A stretch of DNA of 39,696 nt from Candidatus Gastranaerophilales bacterium (lineage in GTDB: Bacteria; Cyanobacteriota; Vampirovibrionia; Gastranaerophilales; Gastranaerophilaceae): positions 1 through 39,696 of the forward strand of contig CALUYV010000012.1 in assembly GCA_944325095.1 (NCBI GenBank). The letters are read 5' to 3'. The first letter of the stretch is position 1. Every line of letters begins with the position of its first letter. The notes under the pieces are model-generated. The model was not told the origin of the DNA, ran no database searches, and worked only from the letters and a program-made list of their open reading frames with translations. Both the position numbers and the translations under genes were made by a program. Of this stretch, positions 1 to 8,529 are shown in pieces.

Positions 1-17
1 ATTATAATAAGTTTGTC

Positions 18-2021
18 ATGACAAACAGCATTATTGCCGCAGAAGAGAAAAAACCGGCACATAAAAAATATGTATTAAAAAAAAGAGAGGCTTCCAAAAC
101 AGACTACAAAGTCAATTATGAAGGCGATCTTAATCCTGCACAAATGGCTGCTGTTACAACAAAAAAAGGCCCTATACTGGTCATTGCGGGAGCCGGCTCC
201 GGAAAAACAAAAACATTAACCTATCGTGTTGCAAGGCTTATAGAGGATGGAATAAACCCCGAAAATATTTTACTTTTGACCTTTACTAAAAAGGCTGCCG
301 CAGAAATGCTTTCCCGTGCCGCAATTGTTCTGGATGAAAGATGCGAAAAAGTTGCAGGGGGCACTTTTCACTCTTTTGCAAATATTATTTTAAGGAAATA
401 CTCAAAATATTTAAAATTAAAAAATAATTTTACAATTCTGGATAAATCGGATTGTGAAGATATTATTTCACATATTACAGGGCAGTTATTCCCTAAAAAA
501 GAAAAAAGATTTCCTAAAAAAAGCACTATTCTTGAAATATATTCAAAAAGCGTGAATAAAGAAACTCCTACAAGACAAATTATTGAAAAAGAATTTCCGC
601 AATTTGCACACTGCAGCGACAGCATAATCGAAATTCATAAAAACTATGTCGCCTACAAACGAGAAAATTCGGTTCTGGATTATGATGATTTACTGCTGTA
701 TATCAAACTTTTACTGGAGAATAACGAAAACATCCGCAAAAAATTGTCCAATCAATACCGGTATATAATGGTTGATGAATATCAGGACACAAATACGCTG
801 CAAGCGGATATTATAAGACTTCTTGCTTCCGAACACAATAATATTATGGCGGTCGGAGATGATGCCCAGAGTATTTATTCTTTCCGCGGTGCAAATTACC
901 GTAACATACTGGATTTCCCTAAAATATTTGAAGGTACAGTAATTATTAAACTGGAACAGAATTACAGAAGTACAAAAAATATTTTAAAATTTACAAATGC
1001 ACTTATCTCAAAAGCAAAAGAAAAATATGACAAAACATTGTTTTCTAATATAGATTCGCCGGTAATTCCGGCATTGATATGTGCAAAAGACACCCAGATG
1101 GAAGCAGATTTTATATGCCAGAGAATTTTAGAACTGCTTGACGAAGATATAAGTTTATCAGATATTTGCGTTCTTGCCCGAAATGCCAGAATGTCGTATG
1201 CACTTGAAATTGAATTATCAAAAAGAGCAATACCGTACAGAAAATTCGGCGGCCCGAAATTTATGGAAACTGCACATATAAAAGATATTGTAGCGCATTT
1301 GAGAGTGATAATTAATCCTGATGATATCATCAGCATGACAAGAATTTTATTGCTGTTAAAAGGAGTCGGCGCATCAACCGTTAACACTGTTATTCCAATA
1401 ATAAAAGGTCAATTTAATCCGGATTTAAAACTTTTGCCTTCAAATAAAGTATCGAGTATTGAACCTATGCTGCGGACACTTGATAAAATCAGACATTCCC
1501 TGGCAACAGAAAAGCCGTCTGAAATAACCGCAAAAGTTATTGAATATTACCGTCCGATTTTAAAAGATAAATATGATGACTTTAACAAAAGAGAAAAAGA
1601 TCTTGATCATTTTGAGTATCTTGCAACACAATATTCAAATCTGGAAGATTTTATAAGCGATCTTGCACTTGAGCCGCCTGATGCAAGTGTTGAAGGAATG
1701 TATAAACATAACAGCGATGATGAGGCATTAACAATTTCCACCATTCACTCCGCAAAAGGACTTGAATGGGACAGTGTTTTTATAATCGGTGCGGTTGACG
1801 GAAGATTTCCGAGTGCATATTCTTTTAACTCAGAAGAAGAAATGGATGAAGAATTGCGTTTGATGTATGTTGCAGCAACCCGTGCAAAAAATAATTTGTA
1901 TATTACCTATCCGGTAGATATGTATGATTATTCAATGAATATGGTATTATCAAAACCGTCAAGATTTTTGGATAACATTCCGGAAGATATTTTGGAAGTT
2001 TGGGATATTACAGAAGAATAA
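18..2021 (+). CDS. UvrD/PcrA/Rep-family ATP-dependent DNA helicase
   Basis: Superfamily 1A 3'-5' DNA helicase of 667 residues, close to the usual UvrD/PcrA/Rep length; the family acts in repair and replication-fork clearance. All helicase motifs are visible: Q-motif LNPAQMAAV (38-46), Walker A GAGSGKTKT (about 58-66), motif Ia TFTKKAAAEM (88-97), Walker B VDEYQDTN (252-259), motif III GDDAQSIYSFRGA (280-292), motif IV QNYRST (314-319), motif V STIHSAKGLEWD, and motif VI RLMYVAATRAK (about 614-624). The basic N-terminal 35 residues precede the conserved core. TATAAT at 3-8 lies nine bases before the ATG and no Shine-Dalgarno is seen, so the mRNA may be leaderless. It is followed 11 nt later by rnhA, probably in one transcript. 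Whether it is the UvrD or PcrA orthologue cannot be told from motifs. Confidence 0.93.
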   Translation: MTNSIIAAEEKKPAHKKYVLKKREASKTDYKVNYEGDLNPAQMAAVTTKKGPILVIAGAGSGKTKTLTYRVARLIEDGINPENILLLTFTKKAAAEMLSRAAIVLDERCEKVAGGTFHSFANIILRKYSKYLKLKNNFTILDKSDCEDIISHITGQLFPKKEKRFPKKSTILEIYSKSVNKETPTRQIIEKEFPQFAHCSDSIIEIHKNYVAYKRENSVLDYDDLLLYIKLLLENNENIRKKLSNQYRYIMVDEYQDTNTLQADIIRLLASEHNNIMAVGDDAQSIYSFRGANYRNILDFPKIFEGTVIIKLEQNYRSTKNILKFTNALISKAKEKYDKTLFSNIDSPVIPALICAKDTQMEADFICQRILELLDEDISLSDICVLARNARMSYALEIELSKRAIPYRKFGGPKFMETAHIKDIVAHLRVIINPDDIISMTRILLLLKGVGASTVNTVIPIIKGQFNPDLKLLPSNKVSSIEPMLRTLDKIRHSLATEKPSEITAKVIEYYRPILKDKYDDFNKREKDLDHFEYLATQYSNLEDFISDLALEPPDASVEGMYKHNSDDEALTISTIHSAKGLEWDSVFIIGAVDGRFPSAYSFNSEEEMDEELRLMYVAATRAKNNLYITYPVDMYDYSMNMVLSKPSRFLDNIPEDILEVWDITEE

Positions 2022-2032
2022 AGGAAGAAAAA

Positions 2033-2509
2033 ATGCTTATAAAAATATACACAGACGGAGCATGCAGCGGCAACCCTGGAAAAGGCGGATACGGAACAAT
2101 TCTTGTTGCAGAAGACGATAACGGGAAAATTCACAAAAAAGAACTGACTCAAGGCTTTAAAGTTACAACCAATAACAGAATGGAACTGCTTGCCGCAATT
2201 GTGGGGCTTGAAGCATTGAAAAAACCCTGCGATGTTGAATTAACTTCAGATTCCAAATACCTTGTAGATGCTTTTAATCAAAAATGGATTGACGGCTGGA
2301 TTAAAAAAGGCTGGGTCGGCGCAAATAAACAACCCGTTAAAAATCAGGATTTATGGAAACGGCTGCTTGAGGCAAAAAAAGAACATAATGTAAAATTCAT
2401 CTGGATAAAAGGTCACAACGGGCACGAATATAACGAACTATGCGACAAAATGGCAGTTCAATCATCAAACAGCGATAATCTGCTTGATGATGAAGGTTTT
2501 ACTCCTTAG
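2033..2509 (+). CDS. rnhA: Ribonuclease HI
   Basis: Cleaves the RNA strand of RNA-DNA hybrids, acting in R-loop and primer removal. The 158-residue product matches the classic bacterial RNase HI length. The four-carboxylate active site is visible: Asp in YTDGACSGNPG near the N terminus, Glu in NNRMELLAA, Asp in LTSDSKYLVDAF, and the final Asp in YNELCDKMA after the conserved His of WIKGHNGHEYN. The frame stays open upstream to a TTG at 2000, but the ATG at 2033 is chosen because AAGGAAG sits just before it and MLIKIYTDG is the normal family N terminus. It follows the helicase gene by 11 nt, so the two are probably co-transcribed. Confidence 0.95.
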   Translation: MLIKIYTDGACSGNPGKGGYGTILVAEDDNGKIHKKELTQGFKVTTNNRMELLAAIVGLEALKKPCDVELTSDSKYLVDAFNQKWIDGWIKKGWVGANKQPVKNQDLWKRLLEAKKEHNVKFIWIKGHNGHEYNELCDKMAVQSSNSDNLLDDEGFTP

Positions 2510-2511
2510 CC

Positions 2512-2814
2512 TTATAAATAAGCCATAAGATTATTTAATAATTGCTCTTTTGAATGAAATCCCGAAATTTCCGCTGTTTGTTTCCCGTCTTTCAAGAGTA
2601 TAAAAGTCGGATAGCCTGTTATATTATATTTTTGAGCAATTTCAGGGGATTCATCTGCATCAACAAGACCTATCCAGATTTTTGACTGTTCAAAATCCTG
2701 CAATTCAATACGTTGGTTTCTGCAGTAACCGCACCAGGTTGTATAAAATTCAACCAATTTCAAGCCGGATTGGGTTTCCTGTTCAAAATTTTCACTGTTT
2801 AATTCAACTAACAT
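2512..2814 (-). CDS. Thioredoxin-like protein with a WCGYC active site
   Basis: Small thioredoxin-fold protein of 100 residues. The active site reads TTWCGYCRNQ, so the CxxC pair is present but the middle is Gly-Tyr, where standard thioredoxin has Gly-Pro. The cis-proline loop is present as GYPTFILLKDGK. There is no signal peptide, so it is probably cytoplasmic and a disulfide reductase or glutaredoxin-like carrier; its partner is unknown. The start at 2814 is preceded by AAAGGAG at good spacing, which rejects an 18-residue upstream extension. A TATAAT lies upstream on the same strand. The gene converges on rnhA with only 2 nt between the stops. Confidence 0.85.
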   Translation of the reverse strand: MLVELNSENFEQETQSGLKLVEFYTTWCGYCRNQRIELQDFEQSKIWIGLVDADESPEIAQKYNITGYPTFILLKDGKQTAEISGFHSKEQLLNNLMAYL

Positions 2815-2949
2815 ATTTCTCCTTTCTTTAACATTGCTATTATAATCGCAGATTTCCAAAAAATACATAGATAAACTGTGTAAATTTATTTTACTTAAAT
2901 AATAAAAAAATTTTCAATTGTTTTATAATGAATATAAAAGCGGGGTTAT

Positions 2950-4374
2950 ATGCTGCAGATAAACAGTTATACTTCTCGGTATCCTTATAACAGTAAAACA
3001 TCTATACATAAAAATACTTCTTCTAATACTATTCCCGAATTCAGGTTTAATTCAGGATTAAACTATTGCGGAACTGATAAAAAAATATCTTTTCAAGAAG
3101 GAGCATCGCTGATATGGAGCGGAATAAAACAGCAGGTTCGTGATATTGGAAATATGCTTTTTACAAATCCGAAAACCCTTCTGTTTCTTGGCGGATTGAC
3201 AGCAGCAATGGCAGTCCTTCCGGCTGCAGGCATTCCGGCATCCGTAATCGGAGGTTTTCTTGCCGTTTGTTTTGCTGCCGCATCAACTGCCAAAACAATA
3301 AAACATTGCCATGAATTTACTCTAAATCACCGGAGAGGGCAATATAACCTTGCAAGAAAAAATCTTAAAAATATTGGTGAAGATTCAGTAAACCTTGCGT
3401 TATCTATTCCATTCACACCATCAGCCATATTCAGATTAAAAATATTTAAAAATTTCGGCAAAATCCAATTGGATAAAGAACTATTTAAAAACAAAACCAT
3501 TGTTGAATGCCTTGATGCACTCGATACACCGGGCTACAATACAAATCTGGAAAGAAAAATTACTTTCAAATGGGCGGCTGCAAAAGAACTAAAAAATACT
3601 CCAAACACAAACTCCGTTTTGAAAAAAGAACTGGAAGCATACAATGTTCCGTTTGATGAACTCCCGCAGGTTACTCTTGAAAACTGGGCAAAAAAATATA
3701 ATATTTATACGCAACCTAAATTTATAATCAAAACACTGCCGGAAAATGTTGCCGGAATGGCAGTTAAATCAAATTGTACAATATATTTGAATGATTACAA
3801 AACAAAAATCACATCCATGCAAAGATACATAACGCAAAATACGAAATTAGAAAACGATACATATATATTTACCTATCTGGATACCCAAACCGGCAAACTT
3901 TTTAGTGAAACTATTGCAAGACAACCCGTTGATGATTACAATGCTCTCATAACAAAATATAAAACTCTTACTCCGGAAGTTGCAAGAATAATAACAACAA
4001 TCCATGAACGAGAACATATAGATCAATTTGCCCGAATTGCGTTGACAAAAGGTCTTGATACAATTAGCCCCAAAGAACAGGCAAAAGCGATATACAAAAA
4101 TATGCTAAAAGAAATGGCAAATCAAAAACGCACTATCGAAAAAACCGAAGAAACAGCAAAAATAATTGCCGAGCAAAAGCCGCCGGAAACATTTGTACAA
4201 TATATAAAATCACCACTGGAAACCGCGGCAAGAAGAGCCGAAAAACAGGCTATGGACAACCCGTTCTATACTCATTTAGACAATATTTACAGAACCGTTA
4301 ATGCAAAATCTCCGGCAGGAATCACCCGGCCGCTTTTAACGAATACCGTTCAGGCAGAAGCAATTGTAAGTTAA
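2950..4374 (+). CDS. Unrecognised membrane protein with an HExxH zincin-like motif
   Basis: Product of 474 residues that I do not recognise as a named family. A Ser/Asn/Tyr-rich N-terminal 45 residues lacks a signal peptide and ends in the short motif ISFQE (46-50). A hydrophobic, Gly/Ala-rich segment at about 76-112 could form one or two membrane helices. The C-terminal half is soluble and carries HEREH at 352-356, a canonical HExxH zinc-peptidase motif in a helical context, followed by SPLETAARRAE (421-431), whose glutamates could give a third zinc ligand. A peptidase role is inference. GGGG lies 5 nt before the ATG and TATAAT further upstream. Its stop overlaps the stop of the converging DUF2971 gene. 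Confidence 0.75.
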   Translation: MLQINSYTSRYPYNSKTSIHKNTSSNTIPEFRFNSGLNYCGTDKKISFQEGASLIWSGIKQQVRDIGNMLFTNPKTLLFLGGLTAAMAVLPAAGIPASVIGGFLAVCFAAASTAKTIKHCHEFTLNHRRGQYNLARKNLKNIGEDSVNLALSIPFTPSAIFRLKIFKNFGKIQLDKELFKNKTIVECLDALDTPGYNTNLERKITFKWAAAKELKNTPNTNSVLKKELEAYNVPFDELPQVTLENWAKKYNIYTQPKFIIKTLPENVAGMAVKSNCTIYLNDYKTKITSMQRYITQNTKLENDTYIFTYLDTQTGKLFSETIARQPVDDYNALITKYKTLTPEVARIITTIHEREHIDQFARIALTKGLDTISPKEQAKAIYKNMLKEMANQKRTIEKTEETAKIIAEQKPPETFVQYIKSPLETAARRAEKQAMDNPFYTHLDNIYRTVNAKSPAGITRPLLTNTVQAEAIVS

Positions 4375-5282
4375 TATCTCAGAGGGATTTTTGAGCGGTT
4401 AACTTCTTTTCCTTCATATCCGAAATTTAAAAGCATTCTGTTTGTACTTGTATAAAAAATATTTTCTTCAAAAGTCGGGCCTATATTTACGGTTAAAACA
4501 GAGTCTTTTGAAAATTTATATTCAAGATAAGGTACAAACAAACCGTTTTTCTCGACCACACCTGTAACCTTTGAATTTTCGGCACCAAAAACATTAACTA
4601 CAACTATTCTGTACTCGTGCTCATTCTTAAATTGCGGATTTTTGAAAAATATACTTACAATACTCAAAATATCAATGAGTTCAAACAGAATATCAAATAA
4701 TTTAACTTCATTTGATTTTTTACTCTGCAATGCTTTTTCAAACAAACTGTTCCATTTTTTAAAAATCGCATGAATAATTTTAATTTGTTTCTGCTTGTCG
4801 TAAATAACACTTCCGTAAATCGGCAGATAATTATTTTCCGTCATTTCTTTAACAAGTTTTTGTTTATCGAACCCGATATTATAACCCGTATAACTTTTGC
4901 CTTTTGCATAATTATTCCACAAAGTCAGGTTATCGCTTTCAGTAGAAAAAGAAGTCGTAAAATACTCCAGTTTATTTAATAAATCAGTATTGCCGTCAAC
5001 AATATGTTTGTATTTGTTATAAAAATGACTTTTAATTTTTTCAAACAAATCAGGATTAAGCCCCTGAGTTTCGTCAATCAATTTGATAATAAGCCTGTAA
5101 GAATATGCAATTTCTTCTTTATCATTGAGATAAAGCGCATTAGAAAAACGCAAAGTACCGCCGGATAAAATATTCAAAAGTTTTTCCGGCTTGGTATAAT
5201 GATAAATAGTACAATTTGAGCCGGTATCCAAAAACCTTTTAATTTTAGGGATTTTTTTTAATAACTCATCATAATACGACAT
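4371..5282 (-). CDS. DUF2971 family protein
   Basis: Product of 303 residues with the signatures I associate with DUF2971: N-terminal IYHYTKPEKLLNIL followed by GTLRFSNALYLNDKEE, then TSFSTESDNLTLWNNYA and the GYNIGFD stretch, and a late HEYRIVV. The biochemical function of this family is not established to my knowledge; members are scattered and sometimes lie near anti-phage genes, but no other defence gene is seen here. The start at 5282 is preceded by AAGGGGAG at reasonable spacing. The tRNA-Gly gene lies about 35 bases upstream on the same strand, so part of its transcription could come from the tRNA promoter. Confidence 0.82.
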   Translation of the reverse strand: MSYYDELLKKIPKIKRFLDTGSNCTIYHYTKPEKLLNILSGGTLRFSNALYLNDKEEIAYSYRLIIKLIDETQGLNPDLFEKIKSHFYNKYKHIVDGNTDLLNKLEYFTTSFSTESDNLTLWNNYAKGKSYTGYNIGFDKQKLVKEMTENNYLPIYGSVIYDKQKQIKIIHAIFKKWNSLFEKALQSKKSNEVKLFDILFELIDILSIVSIFFKNPQFKNEHEYRIVVVNVFGAENSKVTGVVEKNGLFVPYLEYKFSKDSVLTVNIGPTFEENIFYTSTNRMLLNFGYEGKEVNRSKIPLRY

Positions 5283-5316
5283 CAGAAACCGCTCCCCTTA
5301 ATACTTTTACAAAAAA

Positions 5317-5387
5317 GCGGGCAACGAGACTCGAACTCGCGATCTTCTCCTTGGGAAGGAGACATTCTACCACTGAACTATGCCCGC
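5317..5387 (-). tRNA. tRNA-Gly (anticodon CCC)
   Basis: A 71-nt tRNA folds on the minus strand. The acceptor stem is GCGGGCA with TGCCCGC, the D-arm contains GTTCAGTGGTAGA, the anticodon stem TCTCC/GGAGA closes the loop TTCCCAA giving anticodon CCC, and the T-arm is GCGAG-TTCGAGT-CTCGT with one G-T pair. It should read GGG glycine codons. The terminal CCA is not encoded: the DNA after the acceptor stem runs into TTTTTT, which may help termination. This agrees with post-transcriptional CCA addition. Confidence 0.95.
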
Positions 5388-5522
5388 ATATGGTATTTAC
5401 AATTTAAATATAACACAAAATATAACAATTTATATAAATTTTTGTTAATATTTTATAAAAAAACAACCTTTTTCAGGCAATTTTTATATTTTTCACTTTT
5501 AATAAAAGAAGGTGATGTGTTT

Positions 5523-6035
5523 ATGAAAAAATTTTTAGCAGTTTTTAGTTTATTAATTATATTTCTGGGAACAAATATTATAATCCCTGACAAAGCCTGC
5601 GGGAAATGCAGATCAGGCAGAGGGTATTCCAAAACCTACGGATTGACAACAACATATTATGACAAAGACTGCAATGTAACCGGCAAAACAAGACGAAGTG
5701 CAGACGGCACCATAAGTTATTATGACAAAGACGGAAAAAGAATACACAAAACAAAAAGAGTAGTTCACAAACGGCGGCCGATTAAAAGAAGCAGCAAAAT
5801 CGTATATACCTATGACCGCAACGGGGAAAAAACCGGCGGTTATAAAAGATACGGAAACACAACAACACAGTATGACAAACACGGTAATGTAATCGGCAAA
5901 ACAAGAAGGAGCGTAAACGGCTCTGTATTCTATTATGACGAGAAAGGGCGAAAAACAAGGTCATTTAAACGCTCGTTCACGGGCAGAATAACCGAATACG
6001 ACAAAAATAACCGCCGCATCGGAGTTTATAGATAA
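5523..6035 (+). CDS. Secreted basic protein with YD-like repeats
   Basis: A 170-residue protein starting with a clear signal peptide (MKKFLAVFSLLIIFLG, cleavage near residue 26); no good lipobox precedes Cys27. The mature part holds six tyrosine-aspartate units (near residues 46, 67, 96, 116, 137 and 158), mostly 20-21 residues apart, each followed by a basic stretch such as GKTRRS or SFKRS. The pattern resembles YD/RHS repeats and short MORN-like repeats but is far too short for an RHS toxin shell. It is strongly basic. The likely location is periplasm or cell surface; function unknown. The start is set by AAGGTGAT upstream and by the signal peptide; a longer frame from 5442 would bury it. 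Confidence 0.78.
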   Translation: MKKFLAVFSLLIIFLGTNIIIPDKACGKCRSGRGYSKTYGLTTTYYDKDCNVTGKTRRSADGTISYYDKDGKRIHKTKRVVHKRRPIKRSSKIVYTYDRNGEKTGGYKRYGNTTTQYDKHGNVIGKTRRSVNGSVFYYDEKGRKTRSFKRSFTGRITEYDKNNRRIGVYR

Positions 6036-6058
6036 GATTCTAACATTTTATATCTAGT

Positions 6059-6089
6059 TTGTTCATTTTTATAAAAAATATTGTATAAT
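6059..6089 (+). promoter_or_regulatory. Possible sigma70-type promoter for the 6156 gene
   Basis: TGTATAAT at 6082-6089 gives a perfect -10 with an extended-TG element. A partial -35 TTGTTC at 6059-6064 lies 19 bases away, longer than ideal. The predicted transcript would have a leader of about 60 nt before the gene at 6156. Confidence 0.45.
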
Positions 6090-6155
6090 ACTAGCAAATT
6101 ATTTTATTTTCATGTTTTATATGTGCAAAATTAAGTATTTTGAAAGGAACAGATA

Positions 6156-6452
6156 ATGAAAGTAAACTTAAATTTATTCAAAAACTTCAAAACTACAGCC
6201 TCCAATGCAGGCATAAATCTGAAAATTGACAAAAACAGCGAAATTTACAGCAAAATTCAGCAAGAATTACCTGTATTGCTAAAGATTGCGAAAAAAGAAA
6301 ATAATCCTATAACTTTCGTGCCAAAGGGCGAAAATGCAACACTAATGAATTTCGGCCCTTACACAACAGTTCTTAGAAATGATGATTTGCAGGAAAAAAT
6401 CGCAATTCAAATATATGATCACATTTCTAAAGTCAGAATACCGCACAAATAA
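6156..6452 (+). CDS. Small protein of unknown function
   Basis: A 98-residue protein that I cannot assign. It has no signal peptide or membrane segment. It opens with LNLFKNFKTTASNAGINLKID, is mixed in charge, and has predicted helix in the first half (KIQQELPVLLKIAKKE) and possible strands later (ITFVPKG, TVLRNDD). Translation is supported by AAAGGAA 8-10 bases before the ATG and by a promoter-like TATAAT at 6084-6089. It converges on the ACT-domain gene with only 5 nt between the stops. Coding character matches its neighbours, so it is probably real and lineage-specific. Confidence 0.6.
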   Translation: MKVNLNLFKNFKTTASNAGINLKIDKNSEIYSKIQQELPVLLKIAKKENNPITFVPKGENATLMNFGPYTTVLRNDDLQEKIAIQIYDHISKVRIPHK

Positions 6453-6457
6453 TCCTA

Positions 6458-6733
6458 TTAGATTTTGTGCATATTGTCTATAATTTCTTTTTTCTGAACC
6501 CAGATTTCCATACCCATTTCGGTACCTTTATTTGTCAGGGCTTCTTTAATTTCCTTGAAAGTGTATTTTGACTTTTCTATGTCACAAAGCATAAACATCA
6601 CAAAATGCCCCTGCATTAAAGTCTGTTTTATATCTTCAATATTAATTTCGTATTTCGCAAGCACAGATGTAACTTCTGCGACAATACCTATTTTGTCCGC
6701 CCCGAATACGGTTACTATAATTTGATTTGACAT
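6458..6733 (-). CDS. ACT domain-containing protein (UPF0237-like)
   Basis: A single ACT domain of 91 residues. The N-terminal IIVTVFGADKIGIVAEVTSVLAK matches the ligand-binding Gly loop of stand-alone ACT proteins of the UPF0237/GcvR-like type, followed by INIEDIKQTLMQGHFVMFMLCD. Such domains usually bind amino acids and modulate enzymes or transporters. The start codon shares one base with the agcS stop (TAATG), so the two genes are translationally coupled. A role as amino-acid sensor for the upstream transporter is a reasonable inference but not shown. Confidence 0.87.
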   Translation of the reverse strand: MSNQIIVTVFGADKIGIVAEVTSVLAKYEINIEDIKQTLMQGHFVMFMLCDIEKSKYTFKEIKEALTNKGTEMGMEIWVQKKEIIDNMHKI

Positions 6734-8340
6734 TATTTGCTTTCCTCCACATTTATTTCAACCAATTTTGGAACTCGAGTTTGGGCAACTTCAGGCTCTT
6801 TTTCCTGAGGTTCATCTTTGAACCATTGCGGATATATCAACCTTCCTAAATTATATTTCCGGCAATACAATTTCAACTCTTTTTTAACTTCCGGAGCCAA
6901 AATATACAATACAATTACATTCGGTACACACATTGCAATCATCATAGCATCCGTAATATTTATAACGGATTGAACATTCATAACCGAACCTATGACAATA
7001 AATACGCAGTACAAAATATTAAATGTTAATACCCTTTTTTTGCCTTCACCCAAAAGGAATGTCCAGGCTTTCTGACCGTAATATGCCCAGGAAATCAAAG
7101 TAGATAACGCAAATAATATTGCAACCAGTGATAAAATATACGGGAAAAACGGAATTACGGATTGAAATGCACTTGAAGCAAGTTCAATACCTGAAATTTC
7201 ACCGATTTGAGTTTTATCAAGAACTCCTGAAAAAATAATTGCAAATGAAGTAAATAAACATAAAATACCGGTTAAAAAGGTTTCAAGCAGCGCAACAAAA
7301 CCTTGAGATACCGCTTCTTTAGTCTGTGCAGTTGCATAAACGATTGCAGCAGCACCTGTTCCGGCTTCATTTGATTGAACAGAACGTCTTAAACCGATAA
7401 TAATAGTTCCAAAAACTCCGCCTGCAACTGCTGTCGGATGAAATGCCTCTTTCAGGATTAAAACAAGCGCACTCGGAATATGAGTAATATTTGCACCGAT
7501 AACTATAAGCCCTGAAACTATATATAAAAGACACATTGTCGGAACAAGTATTGTAGTAACTTTAGCAATACTTTTAATTCCGCCGACAACAACCATACCG
7601 ATTAAAACAGCAACCAATAATCCAAATACCCATGTATATCCGAGCATAAAACTATGTTCTCCGCCCGTGATAAAAATTAACTGGTGGGCTGATTGGTTTA
7701 TTTGAATCATATTTCCACCCGTTATGCCGCCTCCGATACACAATATTGCGAATACGACAGATAACGGCTGTCCGAGCCAGCGCATATTCTTTCTTGTCAA
7801 ACCGTGTGCTATATAATGCATAGGGCCGCCGGAAATAGAACCGTCACAGTTAAATCTCCTGTACTTCACCGCAAGCGTTGCTTCAACAAATTTTATTGAC
7901 ATCCCCAGAAGTGCACCTGCAAAAATCCAGAATGCCGCACCCGGCCCGCCGATTGAAATAGAAATCGCAACCCCTGCAATACACCCGATACCGATTGTTC
8001 CTGACAGTGCTGTTGCAAGTGCCTGAAAAGATGAAACCTCTCCGCAGCTTCCTTCGTGTTCGTGAGAATGCGGGTTTTTTATGATTAAATCAAGTGCGTG
8101 TTTAAATCCCCAAACGGCAATGCCTCTATAATATATAGTGAAAAATATTCCCGCTATAAGTATCCAGAATATAATTACCGGAACTTTGTACCCGCACACA
8201 GGCACCGGGAAAAATATCAAATTCGCTACAAAATCTGATACCGGGGCAATGTGTTTGTCCATAAAAGCATCAACACTCATTGCCTGAGATTGTTGAATAC
8301 TGCACAAAAATAAAAACATAAAACTTAAAAATTTCTTCAT
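6733..8340 (-). CDS. Sodium:alanine/glycine symporter, AgcS family
   Basis: Inner-membrane amino-acid:cation symporter of 535 residues with about ten or more hydrophobic segments. Family signatures include the N-terminal GEVSSFQALATALSGTIGIGCIAG, the GPGAAFWIFAGALLGMSIKFVEATLAVKYR block, SGGPMHYIAHGL and a late RRSVQSNEAGTGAAAI stretch, all typical of AgcS/DagA transporters that bring in alanine or glycine with sodium. An apparent signal-like first 20 residues (MKKFLSFMFLFLCSIQQ) precedes the family core. AAGGATGAC provides the Shine-Dalgarno. The downstream ACT gene overlaps by one base. Two adjacent hairpins lie in the leader (see 8357-8387). The exact substrate cannot be read from sequence. 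Confidence 0.93.
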   Translation of the reverse strand: MKKFLSFMFLFLCSIQQSQAMSVDAFMDKHIAPVSDFVANLIFFPVPVCGYKVPVIIFWILIAGIFFTIYYRGIAVWGFKHALDLIIKNPHSHEHEGSCGEVSSFQALATALSGTIGIGCIAGVAISISIGGPGAAFWIFAGALLGMSIKFVEATLAVKYRRFNCDGSISGGPMHYIAHGLTRKNMRWLGQPLSVVFAILCIGGGITGGNMIQINQSAHQLIFITGGEHSFMLGYTWVFGLLVAVLIGMVVVGGIKSIAKVTTILVPTMCLLYIVSGLIVIGANITHIPSALVLILKEAFHPTAVAGGVFGTIIIGLRRSVQSNEAGTGAAAIVYATAQTKEAVSQGFVALLETFLTGILCLFTSFAIIFSGVLDKTQIGEISGIELASSAFQSVIPFFPYILSLVAILFALSTLISWAYYGQKAWTFLLGEGKKRVLTFNILYCVFIVIGSVMNVQSVINITDAMMIAMCVPNVIVLYILAPEVKKELKLYCRKYNLGRLIYPQWFKDEPQEKEPEVAQTRVPKLVEINVEESK

Positions 8341-8356
8341 TCTGTCATCCTTTCAG

Positions 8357-8387
8357 AACCTCTAAAGGTTATTTACACGAAGTAAAT
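8357..8387 (-). promoter_or_regulatory. Two adjacent hairpins in the agcS leader
   Basis: AACCT/AGGTT (8357-8361 with 8366-8370, loop of 4) abuts ATTTAC/GTAAAT (8371-8376 with 8382-8387, loop of 5). On the minus strand these lie immediately upstream of the agcS Shine-Dalgarno, in a leader that could start near a TATACT box. They may tune translation. No known riboswitch core is visible. Confidence 0.35.
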
Positions 8388-8431
8388 TCCAACCATACTA
8401 CTAACAGTATAACAAAAACGAACTAAATAAG

Positions 8432-8450
8432 GTTAGTTGTTGTTACTAAC
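8432..8450. promoter_or_regulatory. Inverted repeat between agcS and the GH57 gene
   Basis: GTTAGT (8432-8437) and ACTAAC (8445-8450) form a perfect six-base inverted repeat with a 7-base spacer. A related ACTAACAGT occurs near 8400. It lies between two divergent transcription units, so it is a candidate operator; no regulator gene is adjacent. Confidence 0.3.
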
Positions 8451-8477
8451 TGTTACACTTATAGAAAATTCAGGTGC

Positions 8478-8506
8478 TTGTTTATATGTTTTTTAAATGA
8501 TACAAT
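8478..8506 (+). promoter_or_regulatory. Sigma70-type promoter for the GH57 gene
   Basis: TTGTTT at 8478-8483, a 17-base spacer, and TACAAT at 8501-8506. Transcription would start near 8513, downstream of the ATG at 8497, so that upstream ATG cannot be the start. Confidence 0.6.
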
Positions 8507-8529
8507 GGGATAAAGGAATAGAGTTAAGT

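Noticed and set aside
2000-2032. Longer RNase HI starting at a TTG
   Set aside because: The 11 extra residues come from the helicase 3' end, lack a binding site, and do not belong to the family N terminus.
5523-6035. RHS-type polymorphic toxin
   Set aside because: Far too short, no toxin C-terminal domain and no immunity gene beside it.
8341-8460. Glycine riboswitch upstream of agcS
   Set aside because: The transporter type made this likely, but the leader is too short and lacks the conserved paired aptamer core; only two small hairpins are present.
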